Part shown: in pieces, positions 17,082 to 26,352 of the stretch
Layout: every line of letters begins with the position of its first letter
How positions within the stretch are numbered: position 1 is the stretch's first letter
Source: Scalindua sp964584595
Lineage (GTDB): Bacteria; Planctomycetota; Brocadiia; Brocadiales; Scalinduaceae
Assembly (NCBI GenBank): GCA_964584595.1
Contig: CAZPAM010000001.1
Location: 1 to 64,000 of the forward strand
Direction of reading: 5' to 3'
DNA: 64,000 nucleotides
Program-made: the position numbers and the translations under genes
The notes under the pieces: generated by a model
What the model was told of the DNA's origin: nothing
Database searches by the model: none
The model's input: only the letters and a program-made list of their open reading frames with translations

Positions 17082-17450
17082 TCAGGAATCCTTACTTTTT
17101 TTTGCCAGTACTTCCTTTATTTTCTCCTTTAATTCTGACAAATCTGAGGTTTTAACTATATATGCATCCGCTGCCCATGACATAAAGCTGTCTTTATAAT
17201 TGCTATAAGCAGTGTTGATGATAACAGGAATCTCCTTGTTTTTACCTAAGATCCTGCCCATTGCCTCAATACCATCCATCTTTGGCATGTTTATGTCCAT
17301 TATGACAATGTCCGGTAATCTTTCTTGTACTCTTTCCAGGGCTTCTTTACCATTAGAAGCAGTTACAACTTCATAACCTTCATGCCTTAGCTCCTGTTCG
17401 TAAAGCAACCTTTGGTTTTTGTCGTCTTCTACAAGGAGGATAGTCTTCAT
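17082..17450 (-). CDS. Single-domain response regulator (CheY-like receiver)
   Basis: 122 residues forming one receiver domain: the acid pair in LVEDDKNQ, phospho-acceptor Asp in VIMDINMPKMDG near residue 53, Thr in INTAYSNY and the conserved Lys in YIVKTSD. There is no output domain. An in-frame GTG at 17456 is too close to the ribosome-binding site AAGGAG; the ATG at 17450 is nine bases from it and is chosen. It begins about 20 bases after the histidine kinase stop, so the two form a two-component pair. Confidence 0.92.
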   Translation of the reverse strand: MKTILLVEDDKNQRLLYEQELRHEGYEVVTASNGKEALERVQERLPDIVIMDINMPKMDGIEAMGRILGKNKEIPVIINTAYSNYKDSFMSWAADAYIVKTSDLSELKEKIKEVLAKKSKDS

Positions 17451-17469
17451 CGCCACAAACTCCTTTCTG

Positions 17470-19383
17470 CTATTTTATTGGTAATGTCAGTGACATTCTT
17501 GTACCTTTTCCATGCTTGCTTTTGACATCTATATTCCCGCCATGATCTTCAATAATCTTCAGGCTTACAGGCAAACCCACACCTGTACCGCTCGGTTTTG
17601 TTGTAAAGAATGGATCAAAAATATTCTGCAATACTCTCTGTGGTATACTTTTGCCGGTATCAATAATATCTATTTCTATTGATTTATACACAGATTTAAT
17701 TATTACGTCGAGATCGCCACCATCTGGCATTGACTCTACCGCATTCATTATTATATTAAGAAAGACTTGTTTTATTTGTGCAGGATCAACAGATATTTGA
17801 GGTATATCCACTTCAAATTTTTTATGTAATTTTATGTGTTTCTCCTGGAAATAATTTTCCATCAATATGCATGTGTCTTCCATAATCTTGCATATTTGCG
17901 TATCAACCTTTTCCAGTGTAGATGGCTTGCCAAAGTCTGTGATGTTATTAAGTATTTTCTCTAAACGCTTTACTTCTTCTACAATTATGTCAATATTAGT
18001 CTTAATTTTAGAATCTGTAAATGTAAAACGAGAAAGCGTTTTGGCAAAGCCGCCGATGGTTACCAGTGGATTTCTAATCTCATGTGCAACATATGATGAC
18101 ATCGAACCTATTGCAGCCAGCTTTTCTGAACGAATAAGCCTCTCTTGTGTTTCTGTAAGTTGATCTATCTTATCCTCAAGCCTTTTGTAAGTTTCAGCAT
18201 TTTCTATAGCCAGTGCAGCCTGGTTGACAAACATTGCCAGAGTATTGATACGGTCCTCCGATATTGGCTCCCCCGTATAGACGTTATCTGCTACTACAAC
18301 ACCAATAGTTTCATTCTTTGCTATCAAGGGAACACAGACAAATTCATCAACACCCAAAGCCTTTCTGAATTCAGCGGTTACACGTGTGTCTTTGGCAGCG
18401 TCTTTAACGATTATAGACTTCTTTTCTTTTGCACACATCGTGACTACTTCTTTTGTATCTGATAACTGATACACCATAAGTTTCGTCATAGTATTTAATG
18501 GTGTATCAATATTATGGCTATAATCTAATCTGTTAATTATATCCTTGAGGGAATTATGCTTACTTGACATTTCCGTCCGGATTTGTGTAGCCTCTTCTAA
18601 AGAGGATGGCCCTATCGCCAATTTCCCGTTTAAGACATCAAGTTCCTCGTTAATCAGGAAAAGCATTGCCCTGTTAAATCCAAACGAGTAATCAGCGGTT
18701 ATGCACGTTAAAATCAAATGAAGCAGTTTATCAAGATGAAGAGTTCCCTGGGTTATTTCTCCAAACTGTTGTAATAGTAATAATCTATGCACCAGCTTTT
18801 CACTTTTAGTTACATCAACCGTAAGCAGTAGGATATTTTCCAGAACACCTTCTTTATTGGTCATAGGCATGGCAATATGCTGAATGTACATTCTATCCTT
18901 AGTTTTTGTAGTTGTTACCCATGATTCCAGCGAGTGGCCTTCCTCTCCTTTGAAAACCCTGACAGCCGGACATTTGTCAGTCCCGGCAACATCGCAGTGA
19001 TAAATACTGGAACAGTGGATGCCAATAGGTGATTCTTTCAAGTCCAGCCACTCTTTCAAAGTATCATTCGCCCAGACAACTTTTGAATCCTTATCAAGCA
19101 GGCATAAACCTGCCCCGATAACTTCCATTATGTTACCGAATATCTTTCTTTCCTCTTGTATTTGTTCTTCTAATGTTTTTGATTCATCTTTTGTAACACT
19201 TTTTTTGGATAACTTTGCAGCCCCGGACTTTTTTTCCTTCAAGTTGGATTCGACACCTTGACATATATTCTCTACTGTATTTAATAAATTCTCATCAAGT
19301 ACCAAACCCTTGGATTTGTTTAATACCTTTCTGATTTTACCAATTGCTTCTTTCGGATAATAAGTTGTTTGTCTTTTGCTCAT
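17470..19383 (-). CDS. Cytoplasmic sensor histidine kinase (PAS-GAF-HisKA-HATPase)
   Basis: 637 residues without an evident membrane span. In order: a Lys-rich N-terminal region; a PAS domain (~80-190) with a Cys-rich loop (HCSSIYHC...DKCP); a GAF domain (~205-395); HisKA with the phospho-acceptor in AHEIRNPLVTIGG (~435); and HATPase_c with the N box NIIMNAVESM and the G boxes DTGKSIPQ and GTGVGLPVS. It phosphorylates in response to a cytoplasmic cue, perhaps redox or ligand through PAS/GAF (inference). The start overlaps the galT stop by four bases, and the receiver gene follows, giving a galT-kinase-regulator operon. Confidence 0.93.
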   Translation of the reverse strand: MSKRQTTYYPKEAIGKIRKVLNKSKGLVLDENLLNTVENICQGVESNLKEKKSGAAKLSKKSVTKDESKTLEEQIQEERKIFGNIMEVIGAGLCLLDKDSKVVWANDTLKEWLDLKESPIGIHCSSIYHCDVAGTDKCPAVRVFKGEEGHSLESWVTTTKTKDRMYIQHIAMPMTNKEGVLENILLLTVDVTKSEKLVHRLLLLQQFGEITQGTLHLDKLLHLILTCITADYSFGFNRAMLFLINEELDVLNGKLAIGPSSLEEATQIRTEMSSKHNSLKDIINRLDYSHNIDTPLNTMTKLMVYQLSDTKEVVTMCAKEKKSIIVKDAAKDTRVTAEFRKALGVDEFVCVPLIAKNETIGVVVADNVYTGEPISEDRINTLAMFVNQAALAIENAETYKRLEDKIDQLTETQERLIRSEKLAAIGSMSSYVAHEIRNPLVTIGGFAKTLSRFTFTDSKIKTNIDIIVEEVKRLEKILNNITDFGKPSTLEKVDTQICKIMEDTCILMENYFQEKHIKLHKKFEVDIPQISVDPAQIKQVFLNIIMNAVESMPDGGDLDVIIKSVYKSIEIDIIDTGKSIPQRVLQNIFDPFFTTKPSGTGVGLPVSLKIIEDHGGNIDVKSKHGKGTRMSLTLPIK

Positions 19384-20372
19384 TCTTTTCTCAGAATTTC
19401 AGCAGCTTCTTCCGGCGGCATTGGATTAATATAAAATCCCGTACCCCATTCAAAACCTGCTATGTTTGTAAGCCTTGGTATTATCTCTATATGCCAATGG
19501 AAATAGTCTGACTTGTGTATGTTAAAGGGAGTGCTGTGTATTATAAAGTTATATGGTGGAAAATCCAGTACAGATTCTAATTTGACAAGTGTATTCTTCA
19601 AAATTTCTGCCAGTTCTTCTATTTCATGCTCTTCCTGATTCTCATAGTGGGAACCATGTGCTACAGGAAGAATCCATATTTCAAAAGGAAACCTGGAAGC
19701 AAACGGTGTAAATGCAATAAACTTTTCTGTTGAGATAACTATTCTTTTCTCCGCAGTGATTTCTTGTTGCATCATGTCACAAAAGATACATTTCCTGCTA
19801 TCACGAAAGAATGCTTCTGCTCGCCCCATCTCATTTTCAACCAGTTGCGGTACAATTGGTGTCGCAATCAACTGTGAGTGAGTGTGTTCAAGAGATGCAC
19901 CTGCAGCAACTCCAACATTTTTAAATAACAATCCGTAGACAAATCTTTTGTCCTTTTTTATTTCAAGCAAGCGGTCTCTATAGCTCCGTAAAACATCCTC
20001 AATATTTCCATTACCAAGTTCAGTCAAGGACACCACATGTCTGGGACTCTCAATTATGACTTCATGTATTCCAATACCGTTCATCATCTCATATATGCCT
20101 TCTCCATGTGTGTTTTGTTCTCCTTCCGTCCTTAATGCCGGAAACTTATTTGGTACAACCCTGACCCTCCAGCCTTTGGAATCTGCCTCTGATCCGCTTT
20201 CTCTATACGCCATAATTTCCGGTGGCGTCTTATCTTCATTACCTTCGCAGAAAGGGCAGAAGTTGTTTTCTGCAGGTTGATGGTTGGTCAGAAAATCCGT
20301 GGGCCTTGCTGCTCTTTCTGAAGCAATAATTACCCAACGCCCTGAAACCGGTTCCCTTCTCAACTCAGGCAT
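19380..20372 (-). CDS. galT: Galactose-1-phosphate uridylyltransferase family protein
   Basis: GalT exchanges UMP between UDP-glucose and galactose-1-phosphate (Leloir pathway); close relatives act on ADP-glucose. Signatures: MPELRREPVSGRWVIIA, zinc-type CPFCEGNEDKTP, HTHSQLIATP, a second CIFCDMM, and the HIT-like FHWHIEIIPR whose central His is the nucleophile. The frame extends to 20423, but GAGG precedes the ATG at 20372 by seven bases and MPELRR is the usual family N-terminus, so 20372 is preferred (330 residues). It is co-transcribed with the kinase and receiver downstream. Given glgC nearby, an ADP-sugar role is possible. Confidence 0.88.
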   Translation of the reverse strand: MPELRREPVSGRWVIIASERAARPTDFLTNHQPAENNFCPFCEGNEDKTPPEIMAYRESGSEADSKGWRVRVVPNKFPALRTEGEQNTHGEGIYEMMNGIGIHEVIIESPRHVVSLTELGNGNIEDVLRSYRDRLLEIKKDKRFVYGLLFKNVGVAAGASLEHTHSQLIATPIVPQLVENEMGRAEAFFRDSRKCIFCDMMQQEITAEKRIVISTEKFIAFTPFASRFPFEIWILPVAHGSHYENQEEHEIEELAEILKNTLVKLESVLDFPPYNFIIHSTPFNIHKSDYFHWHIEIIPRLTNIAGFEWGTGFYINPMPPEEAAEILRKE

Positions 20373-20447
20373 CTTTGCCTCTTTAAGATGATCGGGTAGT
20401 ATTTGAGATGTTTTTTCAGACATAAGAATAAACTTGCCGTATTTTCT

Positions 20448-21848
20448 TTAGTTGTAGGAATTACGACTTTTGTCTTCAGGCGGATGTATTATCTTCTGCC
20501 AATACTCCTTAAACTGGAAGTTGGGGCTGTGTTCAACCTCGTGGCAGATTATACAACTATCCGCATCGACCGCACCATAATCTTTTGATTGTGTCTCTTT
20601 GTGACTGCTTCCGGGCCCATGGCAGCTTTCACAGCCTACTCCCTTCAATCCCGGTGTTGATTCCATGGTGACGAAACCTGTGGAGTAATTCAAACCGATA
20701 ACGTGACACTCTATACATTCAGGGTCGTACTCGTGTTCAGCCTTCACTAAAGTCTCATATGCTGAAGCATGACTTGTGTTTTCCCAGTGCTTGAAAATTT
20801 TATTGTGACAAACAGCACAATCATCATTCCCTATATATGTAAGGTTTAATGGGGGATCAGCCTTAAACACCCTTTGCAACAGTTCTTCATCCCTGAGTCT
20901 TTGCTGATAAATCTTTAGCAGCATCTTTGTTTCAGGCGAATCCTCAAATCTTTCATCTAATGATATTATTTCAACAGAAGGCAAATTACTATTAGAAGGC
21001 ATAGTAACTGTTCCCAGATATTTACCCTTTTCCCCCACCGGAACTACATATGTATCTTTCACTTTTTCAAGATAGAGGCTTGGCCTGTCAACCATGTGGC
21101 CTGAGATTATTAAGTCGAATTCCGGATAGATTTCTGCAATCTTTGCAGAATCCTCTATCTCTGCATGAGAAAGCAATATTAAGAGGTCTGTCTTATCACT
21201 CAGTTTGCTTACTAAAGGTTTAAGCGACTCAATGGGATCAACAACCTCTATTTCCTGATAAGCACCATCAATAAGTCCTGGTGACACAATACCTAAAATA
21301 CCAACCTTTAGTGTTGCCCCCTCGATCTTTATCTCTTTTACAACATAAGGTTTTATTTTGAGAATCTGTGGATTAAGATTGACGATATTACTTGAAATAA
21401 AATCAACACTACTTATCTGGGACAGATAGCCTAACAAGTCAATGCCCATACTGATATCCTTTTCGCCAATATTATGTGCAGTGTAACCCATCTGGCCTAA
21501 TGCCTTAAGTGCCGTTTCCATCTTGATTTCGTCTTGTCTGCCGACTTTACCAGGGAGGTCTCCAAGACTTAAGAGAATCCAGTTTTCATCTCTTTCTCGC
21601 AGAATATTGATTAATGAATGTCGTTTTGGAAGTCCGCCAAGCTCTTTTTCAGAACAACCACAGGGCTCTAAATAGCCATTTTCCTCACCGGTAAAGATGA
21701 TGTTTATAGCAGGACCAGATGTTTCATTCAGGCTTTTACCGGTTTCATTTCCATAAAGCCTGTCATTGTTCTGATTTGATAAAACCAGCAATGTAAAAAC
21801 AGTGATTAAGGTTTTAAAGGCTGAACATTTACTGATAATCCTGATCAT
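20448..21848 (-). CDS. Secreted 5'-nucleotidase-like protein fused to a tetrahaem cytochrome c
   Basis: 466 residues. An N-terminal signal peptide/anchor (~1-30) is followed by a metallophosphatase-like domain (~45-330) and a C-terminal cytochrome part with four CXXCH haem motifs: CAVCH, CIECH, CESCH and CIICH. The phosphatase part keeps the order of UshA-like motifs, but several metal ligands are altered. EENGYLEPCGC stands at the DxHG site and IGEKD at the GNHE site, while LLSHAE and ISGHMVD retain His. Export for haem attachment is expected. Enzyme activity is doubtful; electron transfer is likely. A DUF1573 gene lies just upstream on the same strand. Confidence 0.85.
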   Translation of the reverse strand: MIRIISKCSAFKTLITVFTLLVLSNQNNDRLYGNETGKSLNETSGPAINIIFTGEENGYLEPCGCSEKELGGLPKRHSLINILRERDENWILLSLGDLPGKVGRQDEIKMETALKALGQMGYTAHNIGEKDISMGIDLLGYLSQISSVDFISSNIVNLNPQILKIKPYVVKEIKIEGATLKVGILGIVSPGLIDGAYQEIEVVDPIESLKPLVSKLSDKTDLLILLSHAEIEDSAKIAEIYPEFDLIISGHMVDRPSLYLEKVKDTYVVPVGEKGKYLGTVTMPSNSNLPSVEIISLDERFEDSPETKMLLKIYQQRLRDEELLQRVFKADPPLNLTYIGNDDCAVCHNKIFKHWENTSHASAYETLVKAEHEYDPECIECHVIGLNYSTGFVTMESTPGLKGVGCESCHGPGSSHKETQSKDYGAVDADSCIICHEVEHSPNFQFKEYWQKIIHPPEDKSRNSYN

Positions 21849-21895
21849 TATAAGCTTCCCTGCATGCTGTTATGAAAGATTTGCAGTACCGGTAT

Positions 21896-22948
21896 TTAAC
21901 CTTCTTCTATTTCTCCCATTATGGGTATTATTACAACAGGTTGAATTTTACTATTTGTATAAAGCTCTAATACCCCGCCAATCTCTCCGGCAGCAGCTTC
22001 TGCATGTAATTTCACTTCGATTAAGTAGTGGCGATTATCTTTTTCACCTTCTTCAACAATTTCTGAACTGACATAATCCGGAGAGGTCTTAATACTTAAT
22101 ATCTTTATGTTACTTTTGTTAATCTTAACGAAAAGTTTATGGGTTAACTCTTTTCCTCCGGTAACAAAGCCGTAATAGATTTTCTTAGGATAAGTGGTAA
22201 TATCACCTACTATCTCTCCAAAAAACGGCACAGTAACCTTTTCTTGCCTCTGGCTGTTAGTTTCCAGGTATAACCCGCCACTGAATCTTCCAATTCCTGG
22301 ATCATTCTCTAATGTTACCTCGATAACATATTCACCATTTTTCTCTTCAACTATTGAGGCATTTATAAATTGTTTAGATGGTCTAATCTTTTTTATCTTA
22401 AAATCAGGCGTGGTTTGTGATTTAATTGTAACTGTTTTGTTTGTTTTCTCACCAAGTAAAACTGAACCAAAATCAATATTCCTTGGTTTGATACTTACAT
22501 CTTCAATAATTTTGCCGGAAATAGTTAACTTATAGCGGGGACGTTCAGGATCATTGCTTAGGACGGATATACTTTTAGTTACATTTCCTGATAATTTGCC
22601 GGAATTAAATGTGGCCTTGATCGCTCCTGTTTTACCGGGGGCAATAGTCTTATTGGTTAGTATCGCGGCAGTACATCCGCAGGATGTCTTTACTTTTCTA
22701 ATATCCAGGATATCCTTGCCGCGATTTTCAAACTCATAAATATGCTCAATCTTTTGACCTTTGAATATCTGGCCAAAATTAAAGTCCGGCTTCTCGAAAA
22801 AGATTGCCGGGCCTTGTACAGAGTCACTAATGTCAGAAACTTTATCGTTATCATGAATAGCTTCTGCACCTTGCAATTCAACGTACATAATGAATTGACA
22901 AGCGGCAACCATGAAGAGTAAGATTATTGTGAAATACGGTTTATTCAT
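21896..22948 (-). CDS. DUF1573 exported protein
   Basis: About 350 residues: a hydrophobic N-terminal signal/anchor, a DUF1573 domain (FNFGQIFKGQKIEHIYEFEN, then TSCGCTAAI and IAPGKTGAI), and two further Ig-like repeats (IDFGSVLLGEKTNKTVTIK, IYYGFVTGGKELTHKLFV). These resemble ASPM/SPD2/Hydin-type beta domains. The frame reaches an ATG at 22972, but that would overlap the divergent gene and swallow a TATAAT sequence. The ATG at 22948 (MNKPYFTII) is chosen. Role unknown, probably periplasmic. It is paired with the cytochrome/phosphatase-like gene downstream. Confidence 0.82.
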   Translation of the reverse strand: MNKPYFTIILLFMVAACQFIMYVELQGAEAIHDNDKVSDISDSVQGPAIFFEKPDFNFGQIFKGQKIEHIYEFENRGKDILDIRKVKTSCGCTAAILTNKTIAPGKTGAIKATFNSGKLSGNVTKSISVLSNDPERPRYKLTISGKIIEDVSIKPRNIDFGSVLLGEKTNKTVTIKSQTTPDFKIKKIRPSKQFINASIVEEKNGEYVIEVTLENDPGIGRFSGGLYLETNSQRQEKVTVPFFGEIVGDITTYPKKIYYGFVTGGKELTHKLFVKINKSNIKILSIKTSPDYVSSEIVEEGEKDNRHYLIEVKLHAEAAAGEIGGVLELYTNSKIQPVVIIPIMGEIEEG

Positions 22949-22965
22949 TCTAAAAATTATAACAA

Positions 22966-24123
22966 ATGACACACATCAAAACAACTCAGTTTAAGTATAG
23001 AAGGCCTTCAGCTTTCAGAACAATCTTCATTGTAACTGCCATTACAGCAATTACTTACTCTAATGCGTTTATTGTCTCCGCACAGGTGTTAAGTGCACCA
23101 TGGAGTGTATTCCGACATGATTCTATGCATACAGGGCGAAGCACACTACAAGGGCCGGACAGCAATAATCTTAAATGGAATCTTCATACTGAGAACATTG
23201 TGGATTCTTCTGCAGTGCTTGGCAATGACGGAACAATATACATAGGCTCTCAGGACAAGAGACTTTATGCAATTAAACCTGATGGCACACTTAAGTGGTC
23301 ATACGATGTTGGAAGCAAGATATTCTCAACTCCGGCAATCTCAGAAGATGTCATCTATGTATGCGCCTGGAACGGAAAAATATTTGCCCTGGACTTAGAT
23401 GGCAAACTTAAGTGGAACATACAAATAAAAGGCAGGGTTTCTTCATCACCTGTAATCTCAGCCAATGGCAACCTTTTTTTAGGTTCAGATAATTACTACC
23501 TGTATAAGATAAGCCCTGCAGGAAAAATCCTATGGGCCTTTGCTACCCGCAAATATGTAGATTCTTCCCCTGCGATAGACAATGAGGGAACTGTATATTT
23601 CGGATCAAATGATAGCCGAATATATGCACTTGGCCCTGATGGTAAGTTAAAGTGGCATTCTAAAACTAAAGGCCAGATTACATCATCGCCGGCAATTGGA
23701 CCTGACGGTACGATTTATCAAGGGAGTAATGACGGCAGGTTATATGCTCTAAACCCTGATGGTAATCAAAAGTGGTATTTCCAGACAAAAAAATGGATTG
23801 ATTCCTCACCGGCCGTCAGCAGAGATGGCAATGTTTACGTTGGTTCCAATGACGGTAGTCTTTATGCACTTAATCCTGACGGGATTTTGAAATGGACTTT
23901 CAAGACTAATGGCGTTATAACATCATCTCCGGCAATTGATTCTGATGGGAACATTTATTTCGGATCCTGGGACAAAAAGCTTTATGCATTAAGTCCTGAT
24001 GGAACATTCTTATGGAGTTTTAAGACCGGTGGTGTAATAAGATCTTCGCCAACGATAGGGCCAGACAAGACTATATATTTCGGCTCAAGTGATGGTAATG
24101 TTTACGCTATTGGAGAGAAATAA
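22966..24123 (+). CDS. Exported PQQ-like beta-propeller repeat protein (paralogue 1)
   Basis: 385 residues: a signal peptide (~18-40), the motif WSVFRHDSMHTGRS, then about eight ~40-residue blades with the consensus SSPAIGPDGTIYFGSNDGRL. Each blade is followed by YALNPDGxLKWxFKT. Such propellers resemble PQQ-dehydrogenase or BamB-type blades, but no catalytic Asp/Ca site or haem motif is visible, so a structural or binding role is more likely. It is divergent from DUF1573 and followed after 30 bases by a close paralogue. Confidence 0.88.
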   Translation: MTHIKTTQFKYRRPSAFRTIFIVTAITAITYSNAFIVSAQVLSAPWSVFRHDSMHTGRSTLQGPDSNNLKWNLHTENIVDSSAVLGNDGTIYIGSQDKRLYAIKPDGTLKWSYDVGSKIFSTPAISEDVIYVCAWNGKIFALDLDGKLKWNIQIKGRVSSSPVISANGNLFLGSDNYYLYKISPAGKILWAFATRKYVDSSPAIDNEGTVYFGSNDSRIYALGPDGKLKWHSKTKGQITSSPAIGPDGTIYQGSNDGRLYALNPDGNQKWYFQTKKWIDSSPAVSRDGNVYVGSNDGSLYALNPDGILKWTFKTNGVITSSPAIDSDGNIYFGSWDKKLYALSPDGTFLWSFKTGGVIRSSPTIGPDKTIYFGSSDGNVYAIGEK

Positions 24124-24153
24124 GGAATGAAATTTTATTTTCGGTGAGCAATT

Positions 24154-25299
24154 ATGCATACAAAGACATTCTTAAAAATATTTAATGTTTTATTGGCTAC
24201 ACTCGTTTTAGTTGCTGGTTTTGGAGTACGCTTTTCTATTGCAAACTCGGCCGACTCTCCGTGGCAGATGTTTCGGCATGATTTGAGACATACCGGGGTC
24301 AGCCCTTTTAAGGGAGCACAGACAAACAAACTTAAGTGGAAGTTTGAAGTAGAGAAAAGAATTACGTCATCACCGGCAATTGGTCAGGATGGAACAATAT
24401 ATTTTGGTTCGGTAGACGGGAAACTTTATGCAGTCAGCTCTAAGGGTAAGCTCGTATGGACTTTTCAGACGGGAGGCGAAGTGACCTCATCTCCCGCTAT
24501 AGGACCTGATGGTAAAATATACGTTGGCTCAAGAGATAAGAAACTTTATGCAATAAGCTCGGATGGCGGTCTCAAATGGGCTTATGAAACAGAGGGTGAG
24601 ATTTATTCATCACCTACTATAGGAAAAGACAATACTGTTTATTTCGGTTCAGCAGATGGTAATCTGTATGCAACGGATTTAAATGGAAACCTGAAGTGGA
24701 ATTATAAGAGCAAGATTTACAGCTCTATAAGTTCTTCACCATCAATCGGAGATGACGGAAGTATTCACTTTCTCATAAGCAAAGGTATTATTTGTGCGTT
24801 AAATCACGATGGAACATTAAAGTGGGAGCTGAGAATTGGCAGCAATGTTTATCAATCTTTTTCTTCTCCGGCTGTAGATAAGGATGGAGTTGTTTATGTC
24901 GGATCTGAAAACGGTATTATGTATGCAATCAATCCAGATGGCAAAATTAAGTGGAGAGTCAATTCAGGAAAGACCGTGCAGTCATCACCGGCAATAGACA
25001 GTGATGGGACAGTGTATTTTGGTTCTTACAACAAGGAAGTATATGCAATAAATGCCAACTGTACACTTAAGTGGAACTTCAAGACCCACGGATGGATTGA
25101 GTCATCACCAGCCGTGGATTCAGAAGGCACCGTTTACATTGGTTCGAGCGATGGCACTCTCTATGCCATAGATTCAAATGGAGAGCTTAAGTGGAGCTAT
25201 CAAACTGAGGGATGGATAGAATCATCGCCATTAATAGGCCCTGATGGAACTATATATTTTGGCTCAAATGATAATCATTTGTATGCAATCGGTAATTAG
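24154..25299 (+). CDS. Exported PQQ-like beta-propeller repeat protein (paralogue 2)
   Basis: 381 residues with the same design as its upstream neighbour: a signal peptide, WQMFRHDLRHTGVS, then about eight blades with ITSSPAIGQDGTIYFGS-type units and a final SNDNHLYAIGN. One blade is longer (SKIYSSISSSPSIGDDGSI). The two genes probably arose by tandem duplication and are likely co-transcribed. Surface or periplasmic location is expected from the signal peptide. Ligand unknown. Confidence 0.88.
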   Translation: MHTKTFLKIFNVLLATLVLVAGFGVRFSIANSADSPWQMFRHDLRHTGVSPFKGAQTNKLKWKFEVEKRITSSPAIGQDGTIYFGSVDGKLYAVSSKGKLVWTFQTGGEVTSSPAIGPDGKIYVGSRDKKLYAISSDGGLKWAYETEGEIYSSPTIGKDNTVYFGSADGNLYATDLNGNLKWNYKSKIYSSISSSPSIGDDGSIHFLISKGIICALNHDGTLKWELRIGSNVYQSFSSPAVDKDGVVYVGSENGIMYAINPDGKIKWRVNSGKTVQSSPAIDSDGTVYFGSYNKEVYAINANCTLKWNFKTHGWIESSPAVDSEGTVYIGSSDGTLYAIDSNGELKWSYQTEGWIESSPLIGPDGTIYFGSNDNHLYAIGN

Positions 25300-25332
25300 T
25301 ATTTTTGTAAAACCATTAAGACAGGTGTATTT

Positions 25333-26346
25333 ATGATAATTGTAATGAAACCAACTGCTGATAAGGGTGAGCTTGACCATGTTGTGGAAAAGGTTGAGGA
25401 GGTTGGTTGTAAAACTATACTGCTGGAAGGTACCAATAGGAAAGTAATTGCCGTAATTGGTGACAAACGAGATATTCCACCCGAATACTGGGATTCCATA
25501 CCTGGTGTGGAAAAGGCCGTCCCAATCCTGACTCCATATAAAATAGCAAGTCGTGAAGCAAAGAAGGCCGATACGGAAATTAAAATAAATGATCAGGTCC
25601 TGGGAGGCAAAAAGATAGGCGTTATCGCCGGGCCTTGTGCAGTAGAAGATCAGGATCAAATTAATTATATTGCCGAAAGAGTGAAGAAAGCAGGCGCTAT
25701 TGCGCTCAGGGGAGGCGCTTTTAAACCGAGGACCAGCCCTTATTCATTCCAGGGCCTGGGAGAGGAGGGGCTTAAGTACCTAGCCAAAGCCGGGGAGGCG
25801 ACAGGACTGGCGGTAGTCACAGAAATACTCAGCCCGGAACATATAGAACTTGTAAGCAACTACGCTGATGTGTTGCAGGTTGGAACGAGAAACATGGCTA
25901 ACTTCCTGTTACTGCAGGCAGTGGGTGAGTGCAAGAAGCCGGTAATCTTAAAGAGGGGAATGTCGGCCACTTTAGATGAGTTTCTACTTGCAGGTGAATA
26001 TATACTTTCACATGGCAACCCTAACGTTATCTTGTGTGAAAGGGGAATAAGAACATTTGAGACACATACGAGATTTACCCTGTCATTGAGTATTGTTCCT
26101 GAGTTAAAACGGCTGACGCACCTTCCCATAATTGTAGACCCCAGCCATGGTACCGGTGTGCGTGACCTTGTGTGCCCTATGTCAAAAGGTGCAATTGCAG
26201 TTGGCGCTGACGGATTAATATTGGAAGTCCATCAAGACCCGGAAAAGTCTTATGTTGACGGCCCCCAGACAATAACACCTGACGCTTTTGAAAACCTGAT
26301 GAAGGAAACTGGTGCAGTTGCAAGAGCTGTCGGAAGAGACATATAA
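25333..26346 (+). CDS. aroF: 3-deoxy-7-phosphoheptulonate synthase (DAHP synthase, AroF/AroG-beta type)
   Basis: DAHP synthase condenses phosphoenolpyruvate with erythrose-4-phosphate, opening the shikimate pathway. Residues 1 to ~70 form the ferredoxin-like regulatory domain typical of the short type Ib enzymes (MIIVMKPTADKGELDHVV). The barrel follows with IGVIAGPCAVEDQ, RGGAFKPRTSPYSFQG, VGTRNMANF, LKRGMSAT and IVDPSHGTG. Length (337) fits. It heads an amino-acid gene group: aroF, a flavin-oxidase-like gene, dapL and trpS on one strand with gaps of 6-27 bases. AroF feeds tryptophan, whose tRNA synthetase is last in the group. Confidence 0.96.
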   Translation: MIIVMKPTADKGELDHVVEKVEEVGCKTILLEGTNRKVIAVIGDKRDIPPEYWDSIPGVEKAVPILTPYKIASREAKKADTEIKINDQVLGGKKIGVIAGPCAVEDQDQINYIAERVKKAGAIALRGGAFKPRTSPYSFQGLGEEGLKYLAKAGEATGLAVVTEILSPEHIELVSNYADVLQVGTRNMANFLLLQAVGECKKPVILKRGMSATLDEFLLAGEYILSHGNPNVILCERGIRTFETHTRFTLSLSIVPELKRLTHLPIIVDPSHGTGVRDLVCPMSKGAIAVGADGLILEVHQDPEKSYVDGPQTITPDAFENLMKETGAVARAVGRDI

Positions 26347-26352
26347 ACCTGA

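Noticed and set aside
22949..22972. Longer DUF1573 N-terminus starting at 22972
   Set aside because: It would overlap the divergent propeller gene and include a TATAAT box. The ATG at 22948 begins the signal sequence.
23160..25290. CRISPR-like or DNA repeat array
   Set aside because: The periodicity is ~120 bases, in frame, and encodes beta-propeller blades. Units vary at synonymous sites and have no spacers.
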